Source: Berberis thunbergii | Lineage: Eukaryota; Streptophyta; Magnoliopsida; Ranunculales; Berberidaceae | DNA length: 64,000 nucleotides | Direction: 5' to 3' | Assembly (NCBI GenBank): GCA_003290165.1 | Contig: QNQO01005822.1 | Span: 248,001 to 312,000 of the forward strand | Shown here: positions 34,001 through 46,000 of the stretch, one piece after another | Layout: the number at the start of each line of letters is the position of its first letter | How positions within the stretch are numbered: the stretch's first letter is position 1 | Position numbers and translations under genes: made by a program | The notes under the pieces: generated by a model | Database searches by the model: none | What the model saw: only the letters and a program-made list of their open reading frames with translations | Told to the model about the DNA's origin: nothing

Positions 34001-37000
34001 TGGCTATCTAATTTTGATAATTCTGGTATGAAGAAATCATGATTGTCGAGTGAACGACTAATGGTTCGACTCGAGTTAGCAGGATTCCCCCTCAGCGTGA
34101 AGGCTGAAAAAATTATTCAGCACAATGTTGGTATTGCTCAGTATTGGTGCTGATATTGTTCAACATTCGTGCTGTTATTACTCAGCATTGGTGCTAGTAT
34201 TTTTTTTAGCCTATGTAGTAGTACAGAGTAAAGGACGGTGCAACTAACAAAGGGAAAGGATTTAAAATCTGTTTCCCTCATTTTTTTCACGTTTCTTCCT
34301 CCCTAGTTCGTTCCTGCTGTGCGCTGTTGTGTTTTGTTGCTGTGGTGGTGAGTGGTCGGTGGTTGAGGACGTGTGGAGGAAGACACGGTGGTTGATAGAG
34401 GCTGCGAGGTGGATGCGAGATCTGCTGGTTGTGCTGTTGTGTTGCGCGTCTGTGAGAATCAGAGGAAGAAGGAATCAAATTCTCTTGCTGCAATTTTTCT
34501 TTGTGCAATTCTTCATACAGAGAATTGGTTGCCGGAATTGCGTTTTATGATTGACTATGTGATGACAAAGATAGATTTATGGGTTTGGGTTTCTGGGCGT
34601 TTCGTGTGTATGAGCTGGTTATGTCGTGCAATGTCTCTGTTTCTTGGTTGCCATTCTGCGGTTGGTTGCGCATGGTTGTTGGCTGCCTGTATGGAGATCG
34701 CAAAGAAGAAGGTTGCTAGAGAGTTCTGTTTTGGGTAGCACAGAGTGATGGCGTGAATGGTTTGTGATGGTGGTGTTGATTGTGGTCTGTTAGTACCAAG
34801 ATGGGTTGTGGCTGTGTGAGAAAAGATAGCTCGTCCTGTTGTTGAACATGAATTTGTTGAGGAGACGAGCAAGGTTCACCCTGTTGCATGGCGGAGTGAT
34901 GAATAAATCTGGGAGGTGGCCTTTGTTGAACAGAAAGCGGATGTCGTTTGTTGTCCTTCTGGACTATATGCTTCCTACTTCCCTTCTCTGCCTCTTGCGT
35001 CTACGGTCAAAGTGCATAGTCGTCGTAGGTGTGGAAGATCTTGAGTGCCCGGAGTCTTACTTGCGAGATCTCAAAAATCTTGCTCTAATATCATTTAAAT
35101 TTTGTTTGGAGAATTGTATTATTGTTTTTTCCTTAACTGAATACAAGCTTTTATAAATTAACTTTTACCTAACCTTGTGGAAACAAATAACTTAAAACTT
35201 GCTATACAAAATAGTCTTATTCTGACTTTACTTCTTTAACTATTATGACTTTCCTATTATTGTACATGCTTTGACTTTCCTTCTTATAGAGGTGAATCAA
35301 TCTTGGACTTGGGCTTGACTTTGTTGAGTGCAAGCCCTGCATATTCTAACAGTAGAATGAGAAGAAGGGGTTCTTGGTGAGGTAGGTTTCTTCAAGTTTG
35401 TGTGGCATTGGCTTGATCACTATACATCTCTATATTTCTTTCTCTGTCATATCTTCTATGATGATGTCAAGAAACTTTTCATGATGGTAGAGATCATGGT
35501 GAAATGGGCCTTCTTCAAATGGCGGATGTCTTCATGGGTTCTCCTTCGGGTCTGAGGTCATCTTGTGGGTTCTTTTGTTTACTTGATGGTTATGGGGTTT
35601 GTTACATTGACCTTGATTAGTGCCATTTTGGATAACAATTTATGGTGATAATTGATATCTAGCTTCACCAAGTTCCTTTTTTTCCCTTCCTATTTTGGGG
35701 TTCCACCACTAATGAAGAAATCAGGACTGTCCATTGAACGACTAATGATTCGACTTGAGTCAGCATGACTATCAAATTCTGATAATTTTGGTCTGAAGAA
35801 ATCATGATTGTCCAGTGAACGACTAATGGTTCGACTCGAGTCAGCATGACTCCGCCCTCGGTGCGAAGGGTGAAAAAATTGTTCAGCACAAATGTTGGTA
35901 ATGCTCAGCATTGGTGTTGATATTGCTCAACATTCGTGCCGGTATTTTTTAGCCTATGTGGTGGTACAGAGTAAAGGACTGGGTGCAAATAACAAAGGGA
36001 TAGGATATAAAATCTATTTCCCTCATTTCTTTTTTCTTTTTACCGTTTCTTCCTCTCTAGTTTGTCTTTGCTGTGCGTTGTGTTTTAATGCTGTGGTGGT
36101 GAGGATGAGTGGAAGTAGGCACGGTGGTTGATAGGGCTGCGAGGTAGATGCGAGATCTGCCGGTTGTGCTGTTGTGTTGCGCGTCTGTGAGAATCAGAAG
36201 AAGAAGGAATCGAATTCTCTCTTGCTACAATTTTTCTTTGGGCATTGCTTCATACAGAGAATTGGTTGATGGAATTGCGTTTATTGATTGGTTGTGATGA
36301 CAGAGACAAATTCTTGGGTCTGGGTTTCTGGGCGTTTCGTGTGTATGAGCTACTTATGTCGTGTGATATCTCTGTTTCTTAATTGCGATTCTGCTTGTTT
36401 ATTGGTTGGTTGCGCATGGCTGTTGGCTGCCTGTATGGAGATCGAAAGGAAAAAAGTTGCGAGAAAGTTCTGTGTTGGCTGTTTTGGGAAGCACGTTGTG
36501 ATGGTGGCGTTGATTGTGGTATGTTAGTAACAATATGGGTTGTGGCTGTGTGAGAAAAGATGGCTAGTCCTGTTGTTGAACATAAATTTGCTGAGGATAC
36601 GTGCAAGGTTCGCCCTGTTGCATGACAGAGTGATTAATAGATTCGGTAGGTGGCCCTTATTGAACAGGAAGCGAATGTCGTTTGTTTTCGTCCTGAACTA
36701 TATGCTTCCTACTTCTTCCCTTCACAGCCTCTTGGGTCTACGGTCAAAGTGCATAGACGTCGGAGGCGAGGAAGAACTTGAGTGCCCGGAGTCTTACTTG
36801 CGAGATCTCAAAACCTTGCTCTAATATCATGTAAAAAAATATTTGGAGAATTGTATTATTGTTTTTTTCCTTGACCGAATACAAGCTTATATAATCTAAC
36901 TTCTACCTAACCTTGTGGAAACAGAAAACTTAAAACTTGCTATACAAAATAGTGTCTTATTCTAACTTTACTTTAACTATTATGACTTTCCTATTATTGT

Positions 37001-40000
37001 ACATGTTTTGACTTTCCTTCTTATAGAGGTGAATCAATCTTGGACTTGGGCTTGACTGTGTTGAGTGCAATCCCTACATATTCTAACAGTGAAAGGAGTA
37101 GAAGAGAAGTGAAGAAGAAGGGGTTCTTGGGGAGGTAGGTTTCTTCAAGTTTGTGGGGCATTGGCTTGATCTCTAAACATCTCTATATTTTTTTCTCTGT
37201 CATATCGTCTGTGATGATGTCAAGAAACTTTTCACCATGATGGTAGAGATCATGCTGAAATGGGCCTTCTTCAAATAGAGGATGTCTTCATGGGTTCTCC
37301 TTCGGGTCTGAGGTCATCTTGTGGGTTCTTTTGTTTGCTTGATGGTTACGGGGTTTGTTACATTGACCTTGATTGGTGCCGTTTTGGATAACAGTTTATG
37401 GTGATAATGGATATCTGGCTTCACCAAGTTCCTTTTTTTCCCCTTCCTATTTTGCGGTTCTATCACTAATGAAGAAATCACGATTGTCGAGTGAACGACT
37501 AATGATTCGAGATTCTGATAATTCTAGTATGAAGAAATCATGATTGTTGAGTGAACAACTAATGGTTCAACTCGAGTCACAGTATGATTCCCCCTTAGCG
37601 CAAAGGATGAAAAAATTGTTCAGCATTGATGCTGATATTGCTCAATATTCGTGCTGGTATTGCTCAACATTGGTGCTGGTAATTTTTTTTGCCTATGTGG
37701 TGGTACAGAGTAAAGGGCTTGGTGCAAATAACAAAGGGAATGGATTTAAAATCTATCTCTCATTTTTTTCATGTTTCTTCCTCATTAGTTAGTCCATGCT
37801 GTGCGCTGTTGTGTTTTATTGTAGTGGTGGTGAGTAGTCGGTGGTTGAGGACGAGTGGATGAAGTCACGGTGGTTGATAGAGGCTGTGAGGTGGATGCGA
37901 GATCTACTGGTTGTGTTGTTATGTTGCACGTCTGTGAGAATCAAAGGAAGAAGAAGGAATCAAATTCTCTCTTACTGCAATTTTTCATACAAAGAATTGG
38001 TTGCTGGAATTGCATTTTTTGATTGACTATGTGATGACTGAGGCAGATTTATTGGTTTGGGTTTCTGGGCGTTTTGTGTGTATGAGCTGCTTATGTCGTG
38101 CGATGTCTCTATTTCCTGGTTGTGATTCTACTTTGTTTACTAGTTGGTTGCGTATGACTGTTGGCTGCCTGTATCGAGATCGCAAGGAAGGTTGCGAGAA
38201 AGTTCTCTGTTGGGTGTTTTGGGTAGCATGTTGTGATGGCGTGAATGATTTGTGATGGTGGTGTTGATTCATCATCATCAAAGCCCATTCCCGAGATTTT
38301 CGAGGTCGGCTACTTGGATTTTGGTTCTCCAAGCAATGCGATCTTCTCACATTTCCTCGTCTAATCCAAACTCAATGATATCTTCATCCACCGTCTTCAT
38401 CCAAGTTTTCAACGGTCGTCCCCTCTGTCTACACCCTCCATTAACTTGCCAATCTAAACATTTTCTAATTGGCGCCGTGCTTGGTCTCCTCCGCACATGA
38501 CCAAACCAAGTTAAACGTCTTTCTCTAATTTTGTCCTCTATGGGTGCTACACCTAAGTATTTCCTAATTCTTTCATTTCGAATTTTATCCTTACGAGTTT
38601 TACCACACATCCACCTTAACATACGCATTTCTGCTACTGTCATCCTATGCGTATGTTGTCCCATAGTAGCCCAACATTGTGAACCGTATAGCATGGCTGG
38701 TCGAACAATTGTCTTATAGCATTTCCCTTTTAGCCTTGTAGGCATCCTTCTATCGCATAGTACTCCTGACGCCATTCTCCATTTCAACCATCCAGCTTTA
38801 ATCCTATGGTCTACATCTTCTCCAATAGCCCCATTCTTTTGAATTATAGATCCTAGATATCGAAAAGCCTCACACTCTGGCTCGTCCTGTTGTTGAACAT
38901 GAGTTTGTTGAGGAGATGTGCAAGGTTCGCCCTGTTGCACGGCGGAGTGATGAATAGTTCCGGCTGTTGAACAGAAAACGGATGACGTTTGTTGTCCTCC
39001 TGAATTATATGTGACCAACTTCTTCCCTTCCCCGCCTCTTGCGTCTACAGTCAAAGTGCATAGTTGTCAGAGGCAGGGAAGAGCTTGAGTACCCGGAGTG
39101 TTACTTGCGAGATCTAAAAAAGTTGCTCTATTATCATGTAAAAAACATATTTGGAGAATTGTATTATTATTTTTTTTCTTGACTTAATACAAGCTTATAT
39201 AAGTTAACTTCTACCTAACCTTGTGGAAACAGAAAACTTAAAACTTGCTATACAAAATAGAGTCTTATTCTGACTTTACTTCTTTAACTATTATGACTTT
39301 CCTATTATTCTACATGTTTTGACTTTCCTACTTATAGTGGTGAATCAATCTTGGACTTGGGCCTGACTGTGTTGAGTGCAAGCCTACATATTCTAACAGT
39401 AGAAGGAGTAGAAGAGAAGTGAAGAAGAAGGGGTTCTTGGGGAGGTAGGTTTCTTCAAGTTTGTGGGGCATTGCTTGATCTCTAAACATCTCTATATTTC
39501 TTTCTCTGTCATATCGTCTATGATGATGTTAAGAAACTTTTCACCATGATGGTAGAGATCATGCTGAAATGGGCCTTCTTCAAATGGAGGATGTCTTCAT
39601 GGATTCTCCTTCGGGTCTGAGGTCATCTTGTGGGTTCTTTTGTTTGCTTGATGGTTACGGGGTTTGTTACATTGACCTTGATTGGTGCCGTTTTGGATAA
39701 CAATTTACCGTGATAATGGATATTTGGCTTCACCAAGTTCCTTTTTTTCCCCTTCCTATTTTGCGATTCTATCACTAATGAAGAAATCACGACTGTCGAG
39801 TGAACGACTAATGATTCGACGTGAGTCAGCATGACTATCCAATTCTGATAATTCTGGTATGAAGAAATCATGATTGTCGAGTGAACGACTAATGGTTCAA
39901 CTCGAGTCACAGCATGACTCCCCCTCAGCGCGAAGGCTGAAAAAATTGTTCAGCACTGATGATGATATTGCTCAATATTCGTGTTGGTATTGCTCAACAT

Positions 40001-43000
40001 TGGTGCTGGTAATTTTTTGCCTATGTGGTGGTACAGAGTAAAGGACTTGGTGTAAATAACAAAGGGAATGGATTTAAAATCTATTTCTCTCATTGTTTTT
40101 CATGTTTTTTCCTCCCTAGTTCGTCCCTACTGTGCGCTGTTGTCTTTTGTTGCAGTGGTGGTGAGTAGTCGGTGGTTAAGGACGAGTGGAGGAAGTCACA
40201 GTGGTTGATAGAGGCTGCGAGGTGGATGCGAGATCTGTTGGTTGTGCTGTGATGTTACACGTCTGTGAGAATCAAAGGAAGAAGAAGGAATCGAATTCTC
40301 TCTTACTGCAAATTTTCTTTGTGCATGGCTTCATACAGAAAATTGGTTGCTGGAATTGCGTTTTTTGATCGACTATGTGATGACAGAGACAAATTTATGG
40401 GTTTGGGTTTCTGGGCGTTTCGTGTGTATGAGCTGCTTATGTCGTGCGATGTCTCTGTTTCCTGGTTGCGATTCTACTTTGTTTACTGGTTGGTTGCGCA
40501 TGACTGTTGGCTGCCTGTATCGAGATCGCAAGGAAGGTTGCGACAAAGTTCTCTGTTGGGTGTTTTGGGTAGCATGTTGTGATGGCGTGAATGATATGTG
40601 ATGGTGGTGTTGATTGTGGTTTGTTAGTAACCAAATGGGTTGTGGCTGTGTCAGATGGCTCGTCTTGTTGTTGAACATGAGTTTATTGAGGAGACGTGCA
40701 AGGTTCGCCCTGTTGCACGGCGGAGTGATGAATAGATCCGGGAGGTGGCCCCTGTTGAACAGAAAGCGGACGTCGTTAGTTGTCCTCCTGAATTATATGT
40801 GACCTACTTCTTTTCTTTCTCGCCTCTTGCATCTACGGTCAAAGTGCATAGTTGTCAGAGGCAGGGAAGAACTTAAGTGCCTGGAGTGTTACTTGCGAGA
40901 TCTCAAAACTTGCTCTATTATCATGTAAAAAAAATATTTGGAGAATTTTATTATTGTTTTTTTCCTTGACTGAATACAAGCTTATATAAGCTAACTTCTA
41001 CCTAACCTTGTGAAAACAAAAAACTTAAGACTTGCTATACAAAATAGAGTATTATTCTGACTTTACTTCTTTAACTATTATGACTTTCCTATTATTGTAC
41101 ATGTTTTGACTTTCCTTCTTATAGAGGTGAATCAATCTTGGACTTGGGTTTGACTGTGTTGAGTGCAAGCCCTACATATTCTAATAGTGGAAGGAGTAGA
41201 AGAGAAGTGAAGAAGAAGGGATTCTTGGGGAGGTAGGTTTCTTCAAGTTTGTGGGGCATTGGCTTGATCTCTAAACATCTCTATATTTTATGTCAAGAAA
41301 CTTTTCACCATGATGGTAGAGATCATGATGAAATGGGCCTTCTTCAAATGGAGGATGTCTTCATGGGTTCTCCTTCGGGTCTGAGGTCATCTTGTGGGTT
41401 CTTTTGTTTGCTTGATGGTTACGGGGTTTGTTACATTGACCTTGATTGGTGCCGTTTTGGATAACAATTATGGTGATAATGGATATCTGGCTTCACTAAG
41501 TTCCTTTTTCCCCTTCCTATTTTGGGGTTCCACCACTAATGAAGAAATCATGATTGTCGATTGAACGACTAATGATTTGACTTGAGTCAGCATGACTATC
41601 CAATTATGATAATTTTGGTATGAAGAAATCATGATTGTCGAGTGAACGACTAATGGTTTGATTTGAGTCAACATGACTCCCCCTCAACGTGAAAACTGAA
41701 AAGATTAATCAACACAAATGTTGGTATTGCTCAGTATTGTTGCTTATATTGCGCAATATTTGTGCTGGTATTGCTCAACATTGGTGCTGGTATTTTTTTA
41801 GCCTGTGTGGTGGTACAGATTAAAGGAATGGGTGCAAATAACAAAGGGGAAAGATTTAAATCTATTTCTCTCATTTCTTCTTTCTTTTTCACGTTTCTTC
41901 ATCCCTAGTTTGTCCCTGCTATGCGCTGTTGTGTTTTGTTACTGTGGCGGTGAGTGGTCGGTGGTTGAGGACGAGTGGAAGAAGACACGGTGGTTGATAG
42001 AGGCTGAGAGGTGGATGCGAGATCTGCTGGTTGTGCTGATGTGTTGCGCGTTTGTGAGAATCAGAGGAAGAAGAAGGAATCAAATTTTCTCTTGCTGCAA
42101 TTTTTCTTTGTGCATTGCTTATTACAGAGATTTGGTTGTTGGAATTGTGTTTTTGATTGGCTACGTGATGACAGAGACATATTTGGGTTTATGGGCGTTT
42201 TGTGTGTATGAGTTGCTTATGTCGTGCGATGTCTCTTTTTCTTGGTTGCGATTCTGCTTTGTTTACTGGTTGGCTGCGCATGGCTATTGGTTGCCTGTAT
42301 GGAGATCGCAAGGAAGAAGGTTGTGAGAGAGTTTTCTGTTGGTTGTTTTGGGTAGCACGTTGTGATGGCGTGAATGGTTTGTGATGGTGGTCTTTTAGTA
42401 ACAAGATGGGTTGTGGCTGTGTGAGAAAAGATGGCTCGTCCTGTTGTTGAACATGAGTTTGTTGAGGAGACTTGCAAGGTTCGCCCTGTTGTACGGCGGA
42501 GTGATGAATAGATCCGGGAGGTGGCCCTGTTGAACAGAAATCGGATGTCGTTTGTTGTCCTCCTGGACTATATGCTTCCTACTTCTTCCCTTCTCTGCCT
42601 CTTGCGTCCACAGTCAAAGTGCCTAGTAGTCGGAGGCGGGGAAGAGCTTGAGTGCCCGGAGTCTTACTTGCTAGATCCCAAAAACCTTGCTCTAATATCA
42701 TGTAAAAAAAAATATTTGGAGAATTGTATTATTGTTTTTTTCCTCAACCGAATACAAGCTTATATAAGCTAACTTTTACCTAACATTGTAGAAATAGAAA
42801 ACTTAAACTTTCTATACAAAATAGAGTTTTATTCTGACTTTACTTCTTTAATTATTATGACTTTCCTATTCTTGTACATGTTTTGACTTTCCTTCTTATA
42901 GAGATGAATCAATCTTGGACTTGGGCTCGACTGTGTTGAGTGCAAGCCCTACATATTCTAATAGTGAAAGGAGTAGAAGAGAAGTGAAGAAGAATGGGTT

Positions 43001-46000
43001 TTGGGCGAGGTAGGTTTCTTCAAGTTTGTGGGGGCATTGGCTTGATCTCTGTACAGCTCTATATTTCTTTCTCTGTCATATCTTGTCAAGAAACTTTTCA
43101 CGATGGTAGAGATCATGCTGAAATGGACCTTCTTCAAATGGAGGATGTCTTCATGGGTTCTCTTTCAGGTCTGAGGTAATCTTGTGGGTTCTTTTGTTTG
43201 CTTGATGGTTACCGGGTTTGTTACATTGACCTTGATTGGTGCCGTTTTGGATAACAATTTATGGTGAGAATGGATATCTGGCTTCACCAAGTTCCTTTTT
43301 TTCCCCTTCTTATTTTGGGGTTCCACCACCACCCCACCCCTCTTGGCCCCCGTGGATATCTATGCGCTGATTGATCTTATTTAGTGTTGATATTATTGCA
43401 TCTCATCCATAGTTGTTTCACATCAAGATTTTGTTATGGATCCTTGAATGGCTTGGAGACAGATTGACTGTCCCCACCCAACATGTGGTGGCAGAACTGT
43501 ATTTGGTTGTCTTTTTCGCCGTTAGGTAATTGGGATGATGTCTGTGGATGAATCAAGCTTTGTTGATCTTGGAAAAGGTTTCAATGCTAGAGATGTGAGC
43601 ATAGTTGTCCTTTCCAGGTTACGATCGTCAATATTTGGAGCTCACCTTTGATAGTTCAGGTTTGTAAATGTTTGGAGCTTGTCTGCGATAGTTGTTGCTG
43701 TTGATTGGTATTTTGGAAGGTCTCAATTTGATCATGAAAGTTGAAACATAACTTTGGTGGATGTCATGGTTCGGTACAAAATTTTGGGGCATTTTCAGAT
43801 GTTTGTTATGGGTCATTGAGTTCACATTGTGTTTACCAAGCTTGAGGATGTTTATGTTATATATGGAGTTTCTTCTACATGGATCCCAGTAAAATAAAAT
43901 GGCGCAAGCTGATGTGATTTTCATGGACATGGGTGTTGATGTCAGGAGACAGGTACCAGTTGGATTAGGAAATGTTGCAAGATAATTGGCACTTCTTCGA
44001 ACCATGTTAATGATAAGGGGGTGTTTGAAAATCTTGTCAAGGTGGAGAACGGTTGTACTGTTGGCTTCATATTCATAGAAAACATCAAGAAGGCGTGTCT
44101 GTAAATCTTTGTTTCAAACCGATGAGTTGTTTGGGACATTGATTCTAACTAACCCTTTCCGGGTTCTAACCAGCTAATTATAAATTGCATTAATCATTGT
44201 TGCTTTGGTCATTTTTGGTTATTTTATGGTTTCCTTGTTCCTTAAGGATATAAGAACACTTCCTAAGTGAGCTAGGGTTTGCGTTTATTTGGAGGTGTAA
44301 GAGTAGATCTCCATATTTGTTTCTGTGTCAAATTATCCATTAGAGATGATGTCATAACGTAAAGGAGCTTGTCAAGATGGTTGAGATCTTACTAAAGTAG
44401 GTTTTCTCTGATGGAGAATGTCTCTATGGGTTCTCTTTGTAATTTTCGGGTCTTCTTGGTGGGATGGTTGAGTTACTGTTGTGTATTTGTTGGACCTTGA
44501 TTGGTCTGTTGATGTATGAGCTGTGATTATATTATCCGGCTTCAGTTTCGTGTTTGTTTTCCCTACTTTAGAGTTTTTTTCACATGTGTCTTTTGTTGCG
44601 TGTGATTGGTCTAATTTAATTTCGATATATTTTGTTTGTTTATATTATATAATTTATTTTACATTGGGTTTTCATCATGTATCCTCCAATGGGTTGGAGA
44701 TAGATTGATTGTCTTCATACAACACTTTGTGGAAGTTAACTCAGATTATGTATTAAGAGAGAGAGAGAGAAAAAAAAAAGTCTTATTTATTCAAACATTG
44801 TGCATCATATTTAATCTGGGGGTAGAGGGGCGTTCAGATACCCGACATTCACTCTTCCCCCCTGGACAGGCGGTGGAAACTGCCAAGCTGGAGTGAAGAA
44901 ATTTTTTTTTGTGCGTTGCAAACATATAAAAGCTATTAAATTATCCACAGTGCAGTTTGAAAGTCATTTCCAGTATTTTGTAAACAAGCTTAGGTTCATT
45001 GAACACCAGGTATGAAATATGCTATAATACAAACTCACATATTGAATTATTTGTTTGTAGTTTTCATTTAATTAGCTCCTTGCTGTTGTGATTGGGGCCT
45101 GTTACTGCTTATCAAGCAAAAGTAATACAGAAAAAAAAATTTGTTTCCGTTGAACCTTGCTGACACTCATTTGTACTTGAATCAGGCACCTCACAAGTAA
45201 ATAGCAAACACATTCTATTTATTTATTGTTGTATAGGTTCATTTATTTTGTTAGTGTTGGTGATGCATATAATTATAGCTTTTGTTTTATCCTTATTTTC
45301 GTAACTTTCTCTGGCAGAAAATTGGAGAGATTCAATTTTTTGAAGCAGAATGCATAAAAATTGATACTGCAAACAAGAAGGTTCATTGTCGGTCTTGTGA
45401 TGACGAGTTGCCAGGGGAACAAGAATTTTTTCTGGATTATGATTATCTGGTGATAGCAATAGGAGCCCAAGTTAATACGTTTAACACTTCTGGTGTCATG
45501 GAGCATTGCCATTTTCTTAAGGTATCATCTCAGTTGACTCAGTTTGGGGACAGGGTTTGTTTGGAATTTTTCCGTACTATCCATGGATGAAACCTATGTT
45601 AGTGTGTAGCATGACGACTTGACTTTTTCCTTATTTATAGAGGCCTGAAGGGAACAGATCCATGGACTAAGGTTTTTTTTGTACTAAGTTTGTGCGAAAT
45701 CACCTTTGAAACTCATTGATTTTCAGCCCCATGAAAGTGCTTCATATGTCTAAGAACTATTTATTGTTCTCCGACCATTGTTAACTATAGGAGCGTATTT
45801 GATGGGGATAGAAATTTCAGATGATTTTTGGATGAGATGATATAGGGAGAGTGATCATCTCCACAAAAAATCAACTAAGTTTCTATTTTGTATGTTAAAG
45901 ATGACTTAGTAGGAAACTTAGAACAAAAGGCTTAGTCCATGGAACCCTTCCACATATAATACATATATAACTTAGGCGTAATCCAGCAAAGTTACATATC

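Larger units (their letters stand above)
33535..43325 (-). mobile_element. Tandem array of a non-autonomous copia-like LTR element in NDB1 intron 2
   Basis: Six LTRs of about 245-263 bp lie at 33535-33778, 35094-35351, 36830-37088, 39137-39398, 40924-41186 and 42711-42963. On the - strand they run from TGTTAGAATATGTAGG to TTTTTACA (TG...CA) and carry a TTATATAAG word. Each of the inner five is followed on the - strand by ATGATATTAGAGCAAGG, a decayed Met-tRNA-type primer site. Five internal regions of 1.3-2.1 kb alternate with them, plus a partial sixth (42964-43325). The internal sequence has no gag, protease or pol motif. All copies share one orientation, so the structure is LTR-int-LTR-int, not separate insertions. 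Confidence 0.78.

Noticed and set aside
34287..42477. Many 60-130-aa ORFs repeated along NDB1 intron 2 as a small gene family
   Set aside because: They are copies of the internal region of a tandem LTR array, occur in several overlapping frames on both strands and show no conserved start or domain.
33535..43325. CRISPR-like or satellite array
   Set aside because: The repeated units are 1.5-2 kb, contain LTR ends and primer sites, and have no short repeat-spacer pattern.
32894..45317. NDB1 as two broken genes because of the 12-kb gap between exons
   Set aside because: The exon phases fit across the gap, splice signals are present on both sides, and the joined protein has the exact family sequence and length.
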